A stretch of DNA of 64,000 nucleotides, from the NCBI GenBank assembly GCA_013398275.1, contig VZSE01006253.1, positions 894,507-958,506 on the forward strand, read 5' to 3'. Position numbers and translations under genes: made by a program. Origin of the DNA: Promerops cafer. Lineage: Eukaryota > Chordata > Aves > Passeriformes > Nectariniidae. The stretch's first letter is position 1. The number at the start of each line of letters is the position of its first letter. Positions 49,825 through 62,350 of this stretch are shown here, in pieces. The notes under the pieces were generated by a model that made no database searches, was not told where the DNA came from, and was given only the letters and a program-made list of their open reading frames with translations.

Positions 49825-49856
49825 TGGTGGTTTAGTAAAACCACCATTTTACTAAA
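49825..49856. repeat. two overlapping, mutually exclusive hairpins
   Basis: Hairpin 1: TGGTGGTTT (49825-49833), loop AGTA, AAACCACCA (49838-49846). Hairpin 2: TTTAGTAAAA (49831-49840), loop CCACCA, TTTTACTAAA (49847-49856). All arms are perfect. The two structures share the bases 49831-49846, so only one can form at a time in a single strand. Confidence 0.85.
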
Positions 49857-49907
49857 TAAAAAGGTTCCAGTGACAGAAAAATTTTTTAAGCATTACTGAT
49901 AAAGTAA

Positions 49908-50000
49908 ATTCAAGGTAAGCAGCCCCATCTAGGTACTTTTATAATTGTCATAAAATTGATTCAAGGTAAGTAGTCCCATTCAGACTTTTTAATAATTGTC
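49908..50000 (+). repeat. 51-bp tandem duplication, two diverged copies
   Basis: ATTCAAGGTAAGCAGCCCCA (from 49908) recurs as ATTCAAGGTAAGTAGTCCCA (from 49959), and both run on to an ATAATTGTC end (49949 and 50000). The copies are offset by 51 bp, with substitutions and small indels in the middle. Confidence 0.85.
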
Positions 50001-51469
50001 TCACTGTCGTGGGGAATAGAAGCAGTTTATGGGTTTTATTTTTTTTTTACATTGCTCATGTATGGTCTTCCAAAGACTTTGCAAACCCTGAATTGCAAAC
50101 ATTGAATTTTACAGTATTTCAGGAAACTGTTGTGCCATTTTATAAATGAATAAATGAAAAAGAGTGGAATCAAGTGAGTCAAAGTGAATAAAAAAAAAAA
50201 GGTTTTGTAACTGAGGTAAAAATAGGTAACCAATTTTCATTATTCTGGGGTACTGTTCAATCTACTATTCTTTAGTTTGAAATATATTTTCTAAGGAAAT
50301 GGATTTATTGAATATTTCTTTTTCTCTTTGTTGGTCTTAAGAAGAGAGTGAGAGTCAACGGAAAACACCTGATCCTAACCAGATTCAAGTCAAGTACTTT
50401 CAAAAGCAACTTATGTTATTTATTTGAAGATGTTTAGTCTTAGAAGAAATGACAATAAAGTCAAAAGGGGAAAGGGCTTGTAGTGAGCAAGACTTTTTTC
50501 CTTCATAAAACTTCTAAATTTTAATTAGAAGTGTGAAAATTAGTAATATTTGAACAGGGATATTGGTAAAACTAACCTAGCAGGTAGACTTGCTTTCCTC
50601 CTTCTGCATGATGATTCATATATGTAACGTCTCCTTAAAAAGCTGAAGATAAGGCTCAGCTAAACATCAGTTAAGGCTTTGGGCTTTGAACATCTTTCCA
50701 CTGTGACTACATAAAGTAGCTTTCAATGGCCAGTGCCTCTGAGCTGCCACAGCAGTTCAGACCAATAGTGCATTTTCCCACTGTCCTTCTGTCTGATATT
50801 AGCTGGTGTTCAAATGCTTACAGACACAAAATAAGAAACAAGACAGATGTTCCATAACCTTTCCTGGATTCTGTCTTTTGCTGTTTTAAGGACTTCCTGA
50901 ACTAGGAAGTTTCATGTGGTCCATTCTCTTAAATGGGAACTCTTCTCCATCACTATGAGGAACAGGATCTTGGATCCATTGGCTTTTCTGAATTGTGTTA
51001 ATGATTTTCACAGTTTAATTCTTCTACCACAAAAAACATGTTTCCATTTTCTTCCCTCTTTTAACCTGCTTCCTGATCATCTGATGCAGTGACAGCTGTT
51101 TCTTTATTCTTCATTACTTTTGAGCACTATATCATGCCACAGATGTTGCCTCTTGTCCAGAGACTTATACACGATTTAGAGAAGTAATTTCCAGACTTCT
51201 CTAATTCCACAACACTAGGGAAACCTGGAGCTGTTCAAAATTTAAATTTCAATTCTGCTGAAAATGTTAGTTTTGATTCAAAAAAAGCAAAATTATGTCT
51301 CTCTAGTTTTTAACTAGGAAGACTCTTGTCATATTCACTTCTGCTTCTAGGAAAAAAGCAAAATTTATCTGAATCTGCCAAAAAAAGGAGAGAAAGTAAA
51401 GCAGAGCTGCTGCATAGACAGCGTGACTCCCTAAGTGCCCTAGCCCTGAAGCCCAGCTGGAGGGAAAAT
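50001..51469. other. unique AT-rich non-coding DNA
   Basis: An A-rich run near 50190-50200 is the only notable tract. No gene or transposon recognised. Confidence 0.5.
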
Positions 51470-51524
51470 TGTCAAATTCCGCTTCTGCCAGAAACTCAGT
51501 TTCTGCTGGATATGGAATTTGACA
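51470..51524. repeat. 55-bp imperfect palindrome with 1-nt centre
   Basis: Two 27-nt arms (51470-51496 and 51498-51524) flank a single C. The outer 11 bp (TGTCAAATTCC with GGAATTTGACA) and inner 7 bp (AGAAACT with AGTTTCT) pair perfectly, while the 9 bp between are mostly mismatched. Because of the symmetry, open frames on the two strands here (51326-51553 plus, 51303-51602 minus) encode similar short peptides. That is a by-product and not evidence of coding. Confidence 0.88.
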
Positions 51525-54500
51525 GAGCTCTTCCGCTTGTGGCTGGCAGCTGACAACTACATCTGAAACAGGCTTTTCCCGCTCCCCTTGAGATACCTTC
51601 ACAAGGTATTCCTCATTTGTGAATTTTCCCTACAATTATGAGCTTTTCCTTTTCCTTTTTCTCCTTCATGACTTTCTATATTTGTTCTCCCAGCTGCAAG
51701 ATCTGGTGAATTCCATAAACTCTGGAGGTGCCTTAGTGCAGAATTTCTGTCAGTTGTATTTTAGACCATCATTTTTCAAGTTCAATTTTAAAGTGCCAAG
51801 TGAGGGGATTTATTTAATGGCATTTCTCTTTACAGAGTGACTTTGGCAGTTTTTTTCAAGTTCATTTTCATCATCCTCTGCTAATTAAGACCTTTTGAGA
51901 GGAATATAAAAATTAAGCTTTCACTGATATCTCATTCTTTGTGAAACTCTCTGACAGGGCTCACTGCCTTTACATAAAATGTGATTCCTCTCTGAAACTG
52001 AGTGTACAAATTAATATATGAGATTTATTTTTACTTCCCTTCTTGTTCTATTTCTGGATGTCTTGCTACCTTCAAACAGTACCAGTCTGTTACAAGAGAC
52101 TCAATGAAAAATTCTTGAACTTGAGTAACTTTGTAAATTGTTCCTGCAAAAGTTAACAACTGTCATTACACCAGCTAATTACCAAGTCTTGCTGTGTATT
52201 TTCTCATGATCTAATGTCTTATATAACTGAGTGCGCTAATTTTTCTGGTTGATATTTATCCCAAAGATTATAGAATTTGAAGACTGAATCTCTCATTGCT
52301 AGAAGGAAAATGAGAGAAGATAAAAAGCCCCAAATGCATGGCCGAAGTACTAGGGACACCTCTGCAAAGCCACTGAGCCTGGTTCTCAGTCAGTCCTAAT
52401 CTTTCTTCCCTTAGATTAAGGTTATTTGGTGCAGAGGTGAAGGCTGCACTAGGTGAGTTAAATTCATTGCGAAATGTTGTATCTGCCAGCTTAGTGTGGG
52501 TTAAGCTGAGGTCAGTTCTAGGTGCAAGTGTAAGGAAAAGCACAAAAGGATTATTTCCCATGCAGTACTTGCTCCAGGCATTCAGCAGTCTTGCTCATCC
52601 TTCCTGAGGAGCATAGTGAAGCAAGGAGCTTTTATGTCAGACAAGAGATAGGTAGTGGTTGCACATATTTTTTGCTTTTTACAGCATCAGAATAGCATCA
52701 AGGGGCCTGTGATAGCTGTTCAAACAGGGTTTATTATGTTCAAATTAAAACCGAAGCAATGTCCTTATAAAAAGGGGTATGAGCTTGCAAGCTGAACAGG
52801 GTTGAAGGGGGAAGTCACCTATTTGCTGGTTTCTGAAGTCAGCAGAAGAGTCTCAGTGTCCTTCCACGGCATAAGATGTCACCATATTTACACAGTCCCC
52901 TTTGCAAAAGATTGTTGTTCTCTGAGATGTCATTATTTAAAGAAAAGTCATTTATACAGTCTAATGTCTATATAAGAGAAGTATCCAAAATTTCAGATTC
53001 AGATCTTGAGAATATTATGTATCACATTGTAATATTATGTTGCTGATTTTTTCAGGAAATTTTCACTGTCAGGAAGTTCTTCCATTCCAGTGTTATTTTC
53101 TTAATGATAACAGGTGCTGCTCATATACTACCTACTCAGTGAATGCTCTTCCCTTCAGACCCCCAGTTGGCCCATGCACTTATCAGTCAGCATTTTCAAT
53201 AGGAAATTATAATTTGGGGCCAAATTAAGTTGTGTCCAGGAGCTCTGCTGTTATTGAATTATTAGATATAATGGCATCATTAATGAGAGCCCTTGCTGAG
53301 TGCTGTGTTGTGTAAGGTTTATGTTATGATTTGATTTGAAAAGTTACCAAATGCTTGTGATAAGGTTGCAAGCTATACAGCATCACATGGGAAAACATTC
53401 TTGTTTGGATCTAAGCATGTTTTTGATTATATGAATTCTGAGTTCTGGACCACTTTCCACACCATCTGCAGCCAATCTGCATAGCCTGGGAAATTCAATC
53501 AGACATCTTGCCCATCTGTAAAACCAGAACTGCTCTGTTACTGTTTCACCCTAATTAATGGGATTTATTTCGGTTGCTTCTTTGTTTACTGATAACCTTG
53601 CACTCTAAGTCCCATTAAGATGAGTACAGAGTAGCTTCAACACCTGATTAAAACACTTCTAGAAGTATTATCTAAGTTACCTAAAAAATAATTTTACTAA
53701 TAAATTAAATACATCAAATTGTGTGGACATAGCTGATATGGGAATATACATGTTTTGTAGTTCCAGTCTTAAATAAGTGTTACCAAAATCTCTTTTTTAC
53801 TTAATGCAGATTGGTATTGTATACAGCTTTAGGAAATTAGATAATTTTGCTCAAAACAGGTGCATTAAAATTAGTGTTAAAGAAGAACAGGGCAGGGGGA
53901 TAGTAGAATGTTAGAGAACCACTGACATTTAAAACTATGAAAAAGGAATATTAAGATTTGGGCCTTGTGCTGCTGTTTGGTATAAACTGAAAATAATAAT
54001 AATAAAAAAAAACAAACCCAAAGATCTTCAATCTGTTTATCTCAGATAAATCACATTTTCTAGGCTGTAAATTTATTTTAAGAACAGCAAAGACACAGAA
54101 AGAAGAAGAGCGAAAGGAAGGACTTGACACATTGCTATTACTACATCACAAAACTGCTTTGGGGGACACGAGCTTGCTCAAAAGTACCATTTGTTTTCTG
54201 AGCTGCTGCATAAACAGAATCAAATCCCAGCTGCTGCTAGGCTAATAGAAACTATGTTAATCAAATAACAGAAAATGTGAAATGAAACCCTCAAAAAAAG
54301 TACTTTGTCCCTTGGTTTGAATTTCTGCTATAAACTGCTTGCCAGGTACAATTTCCACTTCTAATGAAAACTCAGTTACTCACTTCATTGTTTCATGCTT
54401 AGACTGAAGAAAATGCTGGTTGAGATATTTTGTAGCAGTTCTAAATTGATAAATTTGTAAAGCTAGAAGAAAATCTCTTCAGTTAATTCAGAGTCATAAA

Positions 54501-57500
54501 ATCCCACCCACACACATGCACACACCTTTCTAGCTCTCAATGATCTCGAAAGCTTGCGGTTGAGGGGATACAGTCTCTAGAGACAGAGGGTCAGGTGTGG
54601 GCAGCTGATATTTAAGAAGTGTTTTATGCAGGGATTTCATTATACCCACATAAAGCCAGAAAAAATGCTTTCATAGGTCAGGCATCTGACCCAGAGTTAC
54701 AGGATGTGATTATTTTTGTGCTCTTTCAAATAAAGCCACAGCTTAAGCACCCGTGGCTTTGGAAAGGGCCCTTGGGGACCAGCAGCAGGCAAATGCTCCC
54801 TGTGACACAAGAACAGCACCTTCTTCCTGTGACTTTGTGTACTCCACCTTAGCCAGATAGAAAATTGGAACTTTAAGTGTGAGAGGCTGCAATGCAGTTC
54901 TCAGCACATGTGCATACACTCACTCTTGCTTTACAGGCTCATTTCTTAACTAAGCCCCATATTGCATCTTCTGCAGAGCAAAACCTTTAAATCAAAAGAT
55001 GAATGGGTCTAATGCATATTTTCAGTGAGTCCAAAAATTTAAATACTGTTTTAATGAGCTCTTTTTTGGACTCTCAGCTACTTAGGGCAGTTATTCTCCC
55101 TTCTGAATGTCTGAAAATTGCTGAGTACTTTGTGGTCACTACCATCAACTACTAATGAATAAAAATGATGGTGATTATATCACAAGAACCAGAACTCTGA
55201 AAAGCTTTAATCACAACAATGTAACAGATTAATTAGGATGTCCAAAAAACAGAAACAATGCATCTGATTTTGAGATGCTTGAGTGGGAATTCTTACAAGT
55301 GTACAGAGAATTTTAATAACATAGAAAATCAATTATATTTATAAGAGGTATAATAATCATAAATACATGGTAAATGTTAGTGCCAAGTCTGATATAGTGC
55401 CTTGTGTCATTAGATCTCAGAGCATTTTATAAAAGAAGTATTCATTAACATCATAATGAATACCAAATTAGTTTTGCTAATTTGCATTATGTGCAGAGCT
55501 ATATCATCAGGGTAGGAAAGTAGACAGATAGCTGTGTGTGCAGGTAAGTCAGTAATTTAGCTTATTTATTGGGGTGTAGAAAGTGATTAATGGGAGCTGA
55601 AAGGTTTTGCAAGCCTAACAAAGAAAGGAAAATAATTAAAAAAAAAATCTGATTTGATCTAGATATGGTAAACTGCAGTAAAAGAAGAAGGAGCAGTTGG
55701 CCTTTGCTGTTTGAAATTGCCTATAACGTATTTCTGAAGCTATGAGGTTTCATATGATTAAAGAATGGACTTCACACATGTGCAACAGAATATTCTTCCC
55801 TGCTTTCTGTAGTTTAATCACCTGGGGCCTGTGGAGTCCTGGTAAATCCATTTCCAAGACATCACGGAAGCAACATTGGAGAAAAACCTTGAGAATGGCA
55901 ATCCAGAGGGACTGCTTATTTTCTGTTTCCTGAAATGTACTTAGATTTTTTTTCAGTTTGACCTAAGATTTCCTTTGTTTACCCACAGAGCTATGGTGTA
56001 TGTCTAGAGAACATATACTGCAGAAAGTTCCTCTGAAGCACTATAATCATAGAAACAAACTCTGTCACAGACATTCTGTAGAGAGCTGCCCTGCATTCTG
56101 GTCACGTGCTTTCCAAAGGAACAATATTTCTGCTGGGAAATGCTATGTCACCTCAAGAGTATGAGGAGAACTTTGCATTTGTAAATAGAGTTTGCTTGCT
56201 ATTCTTTTTCAAAAGCATTTCAGTTTAGAAGTTGTTTTTTTTTTCCTTTATCTTAATCTGATTTTATTATGGGTAATTTAATTGGGAAACGCAAAAAGTT
56301 GAAAATAAAACAACAACATAAAAAGATTTTGTTGCAACTCTATATTCCATTAAGTAAAAAATTACATCTCGTATTTTCAAATCACCTTTTGCAGAGCATT
56401 ATAGATTTATACTTTTGTTTTTTTTCATTTCCTTTGATTGTTAGTTTCTCCAGTCTGGAAGAAAATTGCATAGGAGATCTGTGGAATTTTCCATGAAGTT
56501 CAAGTTCCAGCTTATTAGCTCCCTGGTATAGGCATCTGAGTGAGAAATTTGGATTAAATGTATTCAGACAATTAAGCTTCATTTTCTGATCCCTAATGTC
56601 ACACACAGAGAGGAATTTAATTTAAACATGAGTTCCTTTGGTGGTAGCAATTGTTTGACCCGTTGTTTGACCCATGTTTTTATTGAAGGGATCCTTGCTT
56701 AGGACTTTTTGGTGAATTGTTCATCTGAGCTTTTTGTAGCATACTTTCTGCCTGACTGTGTTCACAGGTACCAGATTTAAAACCAGCCCCTTCCTGAGCT
56801 GTTTTCTGCATGACACCTGCTGTAAAGATGTTGTGAAGCATCTCTTCCCAAGTCCCTTTGCTTGAAGACATTGGCAGCTGTAACTCAGTCACTTCATATA
56901 ACCTGGGGCAATATGTAACAATGCATTTTAGGGATGCATAAGGGCTGTGACCCGAAGAGTATATTATAAATTCATTCAATAGGTAATATTTCTAGAACTA
57001 GCTTGTAATGACAGAGTATTTATTCCCTCAGCAGCTGTGTGTTTTACTCTCTTGTGCCATATGCTGTTATATAGAAATTATGATTAAAAATGCCGTCCAA
57101 AAAGAATAATGTCCTTTTTCATAAGTTTTTGACCACTCTCCATCTGGTTGTCTCAGGGAGACCTTCAGCATCTCCATCTGGCCCAATGTTGTACCTCCTT
57201 GATAAACACAGATGGAAGAGGAAAAATAGTTTATACTGAACAAACTTATTTACAGGCTGAGGAAAGGAGAGATTCAAAAGTGTTTCAATAGTAAGGAGCA
57301 CTTCAAGAAATATTAGAGAAATTCTTCAGACATTTATCACAAACAATCCTCCAGATGCTCACTACAATCTATCAGCATCCTCTGTTAACTCAAGCCAAAT
57401 CCATTTCATCAAAATCCTGCCTTGGCTAACTCTTAGGAAACCGAAGAAAAATAAATGGGTGAAGCCTTTGAGTCAAACAGCAATGTGTGATTTTCCATAT

Positions 57501-58249
57501 TATTTAAATGCTTGAGCGTTTGTGTTACAGTCTTGCCTGTGCCCACTACCAGTGTATCAGATCATGTTTGGACAGGCAGGAGCTTTACCAGAAAGACAGT
57601 TTAGCCAAATCTGTCTTTTTTCAAGCAAAAAAACCTCAACCTGGATGGACATCAGCTGTGAATGCTGCTTGCTCTCAGGGTCAATGGTCAAGCTCTAGCC
57701 TGCTTTCCTGCTATAGACACAGCCAGGGAGACCACACGGTCTCTGGTGAAGAGGCTAATTTGCAATATAATGAGATTTTTTGGATACCCTTTCAAAGGCT
57801 CTGTGCTTTAACTCCCTGTTCTGCAGGGACTCAAGAGGTCATTTGGAGGTGGGAGGTAATCTACTGTGGATTTTAACATGCAAAAAAGTGTCTTAGATAT
57901 AGATTGTTTGACTTATTTTCATTTCTCCTGCATTACTTTAAACTATCCAGAACCAGTGTCTCCCAGGGCTTTTAGAAGCCAGAATGTCCTGGAGATTTTC
58001 TACCTGAAGTAATTTTGGGTCTGCTCAGACCAGATGCCCTGCTGTATGCAGGCTAATGTCACACATATCTGCTTCATACATGCCTTCATTGCTGCTCTCC
58101 TTAACTGTGGTAATGTTAGCCCAGATGAAAATAGCCAATGTGATACTTTAGGATTTTAGCTCGCACATTTTTTAAATCCTGGTCTACATTAGCGTATAAC
58201 TCTAAACTAATAACACTCTAATATGGAGGGTTAGTTACTGTCTTCACAT
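51525..58249. other. unique AT-rich non-coding DNA, no gene seen
   Basis: A short (AAT)n/A tract lies at about 53993-54012 and CA-rich sequence at about 54507-54527. The segment near 55412-55432 (TTAGATCTCAGAGCATTTTA) recalls old vertebrate SINE/LINE relics but is too weak to call. A 122-codon plus-strand frame at 57508-57876 has no recognisable domain. No exon supported. Confidence 0.45.
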
Positions 58250-58588
58250 TTGAGTCAGACAAAAGAATTCCTCTAAGCCTGAAATTCAGGGACACCCTAC
58301 TGCCTCAGGTCCCAAAAAGTATAAACAAAAGTGAGTTGGGGGAGAAAACTGGGGTATATGACTTCATTACCTGAAGCTGTAATTGGAGGATTAACCCCTG
58401 GTATGTAAACGGACCAAACTTATATCTGCCTGAAAAACTTGTGACCACCATCCATTTTGGGGGTAGCCCCTTGGGAAAGCTTCATCTGCTCTTCATGTAC
58501 CTGAACGCCCTTCATTAAATATATCTGCTTTTATTCATTTAACTTTGTCTGGCCTCTCCTTTTAGGTGAGCCCAAAAAAGACATCACA
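58250..58588 (+). mobile_element. probable old LTR (3' part clearest)
   Basis: TGTAATTGGAGGATTAACCC, GTATGTAAACGGACCAAACT, TGACCACCATCCATTTTGGG, then ATTAAA (58514-58519) as a polyadenylation-like signal, TTTAACTTTGTCTGGCCTCT and a terminal AAGACATCACA give the U3-R-U5 look of an avian endogenous retrovirus LTR. The left end could be at 58239 or 58378, both starting TGT. No target-site duplication or internal genes seen. Confidence 0.42.
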
Positions 58589-61500
58589 AGAATGTGGCTT
58601 ATTCTTAGCCTGTTCTTAGAAGTTTTTTCAGGATTCCGTGGCTATCAACAGCACTGGAGCAAGCTGACATGTGCAACACCCATTCCTTTGCCAGGGCATG
58701 GATCCAGAGTGGTGCTGGGTGCCTCCTGATGGGGAGCAGGCGTGCTCTGAGCTGTCAGCAGGAAGTGAAATACCTCAGCATCTCTAAGACTGGACCCAGC
58801 GTGGTGCACAAAAAGCACTGTTTCCTGCTAGCATGTACCTAATTGTATTGAATTGTAGTACTATTTCTACAGTGAGATAAGTTAATGAACCTCAGCTGAT
58901 TATGCCCTAGTTTACTTAATAGTTCACATTATTATTTAAATGTGAAGCAGTAAGTATGCCAGCCTATAATTGCTTTTACTATTTCTCTTTTTTATTATAG
59001 TGCATCTGTAGCATGTGATTTAATTATGTTTTACTCTGTACTCTACATGTAAATGAAGAAAATGGTCTCTTTTTTTTTGTTTTATATTCAACAATGGTAT
59101 TAGGGAAGGGCAAGCTGCTGGGAGGGTGAGGTCCAGGAGTGGGAGGAGATGCAGCAGGCAATCTGTGAGCAACTTTGACGAAGCCATATGGGTTCCATTT
59201 TCCAAAGCAGGACACCAGCAATCAGTGCACTGAGTCTGCCTTTTTTTTTATGTGTGAGAGGCTCTTCTCTGCTGCCGACTAAACTGAGCAGCATGGTGTG
59301 AAACAGAGATACAGCTGTGAAATGGCTGTAGATTTAGAAGTTAACGGGTAGTTTTTCAATCCTACTGAGTGCCCAGAGCTCCTGTTTCCTCCAGGGGAGT
59401 AGAAGCTGTAGAAAATCAGGCCACTGCTTGGGTTGCCTAAATAAAGATTTGGTTTCCTAGCTGTTATGAGTCTCAGTTCCGGCATACACATAAAAAGGGT
59501 AACGGTCCTTTGGCAAAATACTGCTGCTTAGAAACATCACAGTTGTTTCTTTACCACTAATCACATCCACCTGGAAACTATTTGGGGCCAACAGGGACAG
59601 CATGGAAACCTGCATGCCATCAAAGCCCAGGCCTCTGCCACTAACCCTGGAGTGACATGCTTAGCACAAACACCTCTCTTGGTTCCCTTCTGGCTCTAGG
59701 GCTCCCAGGTAGCAGCTTTCCATGTGTGTTCTGGTCTGTTGGTTTGGGGCCACTGCTGTCCTATCTCTGACTAATGAGTGGTTTTACCCAGCAGGCAAGT
59801 TGCTGAAGGTAACAGATTCTTACCTAGCAGTGCAAGCAGAAGAGAAGTTGACGTTCATACTCATAATCCCATGACTGGCCTAAGGCAGAAGGAGTGCCTG
59901 GCAGCAGGAGGGGAGGAGGACACAGAGACTTGCAGAACAGATGGAGAATGAAGCCCTCAGGACCATCAGTGAAAAATACCCCAGGCTCTCCATTAGTAGC
60001 TTTTCTGCTGGGTTTCAGGTGATTAAATTCCAGAAATGCTCTGAGATTTGGCTAAAAGAGTCTTATATTATTGCCCCACATAGTTAAATGTGAGGAAATA
60101 TAGTCAGCATTGATGTTATTTTGCAGTTAATATACTGTATGTCACACAATTAGTGGTTGTGTTGTAATGCTCATATGCAAGTGGGGAAAATAAAAGCAGA
60201 CAGAATATTTGGCCTTAATTAGTGCTCCTTAAATGCTAGGTGCTTACATATGCAGCCATACAGGAGCACTGGCGTACGTGATGATTGTTACCATTATCTG
60301 ACAAAGTATATTTCTCCTCCTGGAGATGGAATCTATCTAAGAATCTAAAATGGTATAAGCATGAGCAGTGTAATAAGGCAATCTGCATTTTAGTTGTTTT
60401 ACAGTCTTCATGACATGGGGGAGCTTATTAATTTTGGACCAACATTTTCACTCTCTGACACATGAATTGCAATCCTTAGTTATAAAAAAGACATAAACAA
60501 AACCAGAAGCTAATAGGATTGTTTTGCCTTTCTTCTGATCTAACCAACTATCTACTGGGCCCTCAGTGAATATTATAGCAATTTGTTTTTTTCCTTATAT
60601 GTTGTCCAGTTCAAAGCTAATTTTTTACCCTATAGTGAGAATGACAGTGCCAAAATATGAAACATTTCTTTTGTTTTATTGTTATGATTCTTGCTCTAGA
60701 AGTGTGGCCTCTGGCTGGAACTGCCATCTCCTGCTTCTCTGTCTCAGTGACCGGTGTCATCTGACCCTTTCTGCTGTATCAAATCTGACTGTATAAACGG
60801 AATTTCACTGGACACAACAGCTACTTCCAAAATCCAGGCTCAATTGTGAATGGATTTTATGAAGTCTGGCATGAGGGCTCATGCTGTCTTACTGTCCCCA
60901 GCTTGTTGGAGCAGGCAATAAGCATTTTTCTCTACTTTACAAGAGAGCAGTAAATTCAAACCTAGCAGGAGGTGCTGCCAGCTCTACATGCTGCACAAAG
61001 CAGGTTGTTTTCACTTAAGAGTTGTTTTGCAGGAGAAAAACCATAACTGTATTCAAATGTTTTTGGGGAGGATGAAGGAAGAGGGAAAGGGTCCTGAAGA
61101 TCAAGATTACAAGGGATTACTGCCCTTTAAGGCACAGAGCAGTGTGTTACACCGAAGACACAAGAGAGGTCTCTGCTGTAATGTCTCTCTATAGGGTAAT
61201 GGTAAGATACAGAGATCTATTAAACAGACTTCTGATTTTGGATGGCCCCCATTTTTGATTTCTGAAACTCAGATGACCCAAGAAATATGGAGTTTTTAAG
61301 GCTGGTTTTACATCTTGTGGAGTAAATATCTATTTGAACTTGTGAAAATGAAACTGTGGAGTGAGAAGGAAAGATGATTTTTGGGAAACTTGACTGATAC
61401 CCTTAGAAAGAAGGTAAAGGCACCTGGTGAAATATAACAAAAAAAGCAAATATCTTTCCATCCCTATTTCCATTGCAGCACAGTTATGTAGTCTGGATAA

Positions 61501-62161
61501 AATAGAAACTCTTGAGAAAAGGTGCCCTCTGATTATCACTTCAGGGTTTTAAAGTGACAAGCCATAAAGGGTGAAGGCTGACTCTTTGATCTTAAAGAGC
61601 TTGAAAAGAGGAAGATTTACTCTGCTCAAATGATTTCAGGTAATTGTAAGTAATCCGAATTGAGTCTCTGGGCTGCAGAGCTTTACATTTGAAACATTTC
61701 TGAATAAACATTGATTGAAATTTCAGGAGTCTCTTTACAGTTTTAGACACTTTCAATAAACTTTGGTTGACCCACTCAGGCTGAGGCCCACTGTGCAAGA
61801 GGCCAGGGGAGAAATGATGACAGAGGCAGGAGGGATGGAGGAAAAGGCTGTGGTTATGCTGTGTGTTAGTGCTAACCAGATCTGCAGAGGATGCTGCCCT
61901 TTCTTTTGCACCTGGGTAATGGACAAGTCAAGGGGTGTTATCAAATGAGCTGGTGTTAGCAGGAAGCATGAGCTCAGGGATGTTGGAGGGCCTTGTCCTT
62001 CTGAGAGTTTTAGAGACAGAAAATGCCTCAATGCCCATCTTACAGAGAGAGATGTCCATGATCCTGGTGCTCTGCACTGAATGTCTTGTGCACACAGCCT
62101 GTCTGCAACTCTGCAATGCTGGGTTCAGATATGGATCCAGTCTTCAAACAACCTGGCTGCA
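58589..62161. other. unique non-coding DNA
   Basis: The only suggestive spot is 59252-59490, which starts TGTGTGAGAGG, has AAATAAA near 59440 and ends CATACACA. It could be a small LTR remnant but lacks further support. Frames of 60-92 codons on both strands near 61.8-62.1 kb have no known domain. Confidence 0.45.
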
Positions 62162-62350
62162 AACTGAGAGAGGGTAGACTTAGACCGGTATTAGGAAGAA
62201 ATTCTTCACTGTGAGGCTGGGGAGATACAGGAGCAGGTTGCCTAGAGAACTTGTAGACACCCCATTCCTAGAAGTGTTCAAGGACAGTTTTAATGGGGCT
62301 TTGAGCAACCTGGAATACTGGAAAGTACCCTGTCCATAGCAGAAGTGGCT
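62162..62350 (+). mobile_element. CR1 LINE fragment, 3' tail missing
   Basis: AACTGAGAGAGGGTAGACTT, AGGAAGAAATTCTTCACTGT, GGAGCAGGTTGCCTAGAGAA, CCCCATTCCTAGAAGTGTTC, GGGGCTTTGAGCAACCTGG and GTACCCTGTCCATAGCAG follow the CR1 3' region. The match stops before the final GGTTGGAACTAGATGATC and the tail, so this copy has lost its terminus as well as its 5' part. Confidence 0.9.

Noticed and set aside
51303..51602. Similar peptides encoded on both strands
   Set aside because: Explained by the 55-bp palindrome rather than by two related genes.
59252..59490. TGTG...CACA segment with AAATAAA, possible small LTR
   Set aside because: No family resemblance I can name, no target-site duplication and no TATA-like box at a fitting distance.
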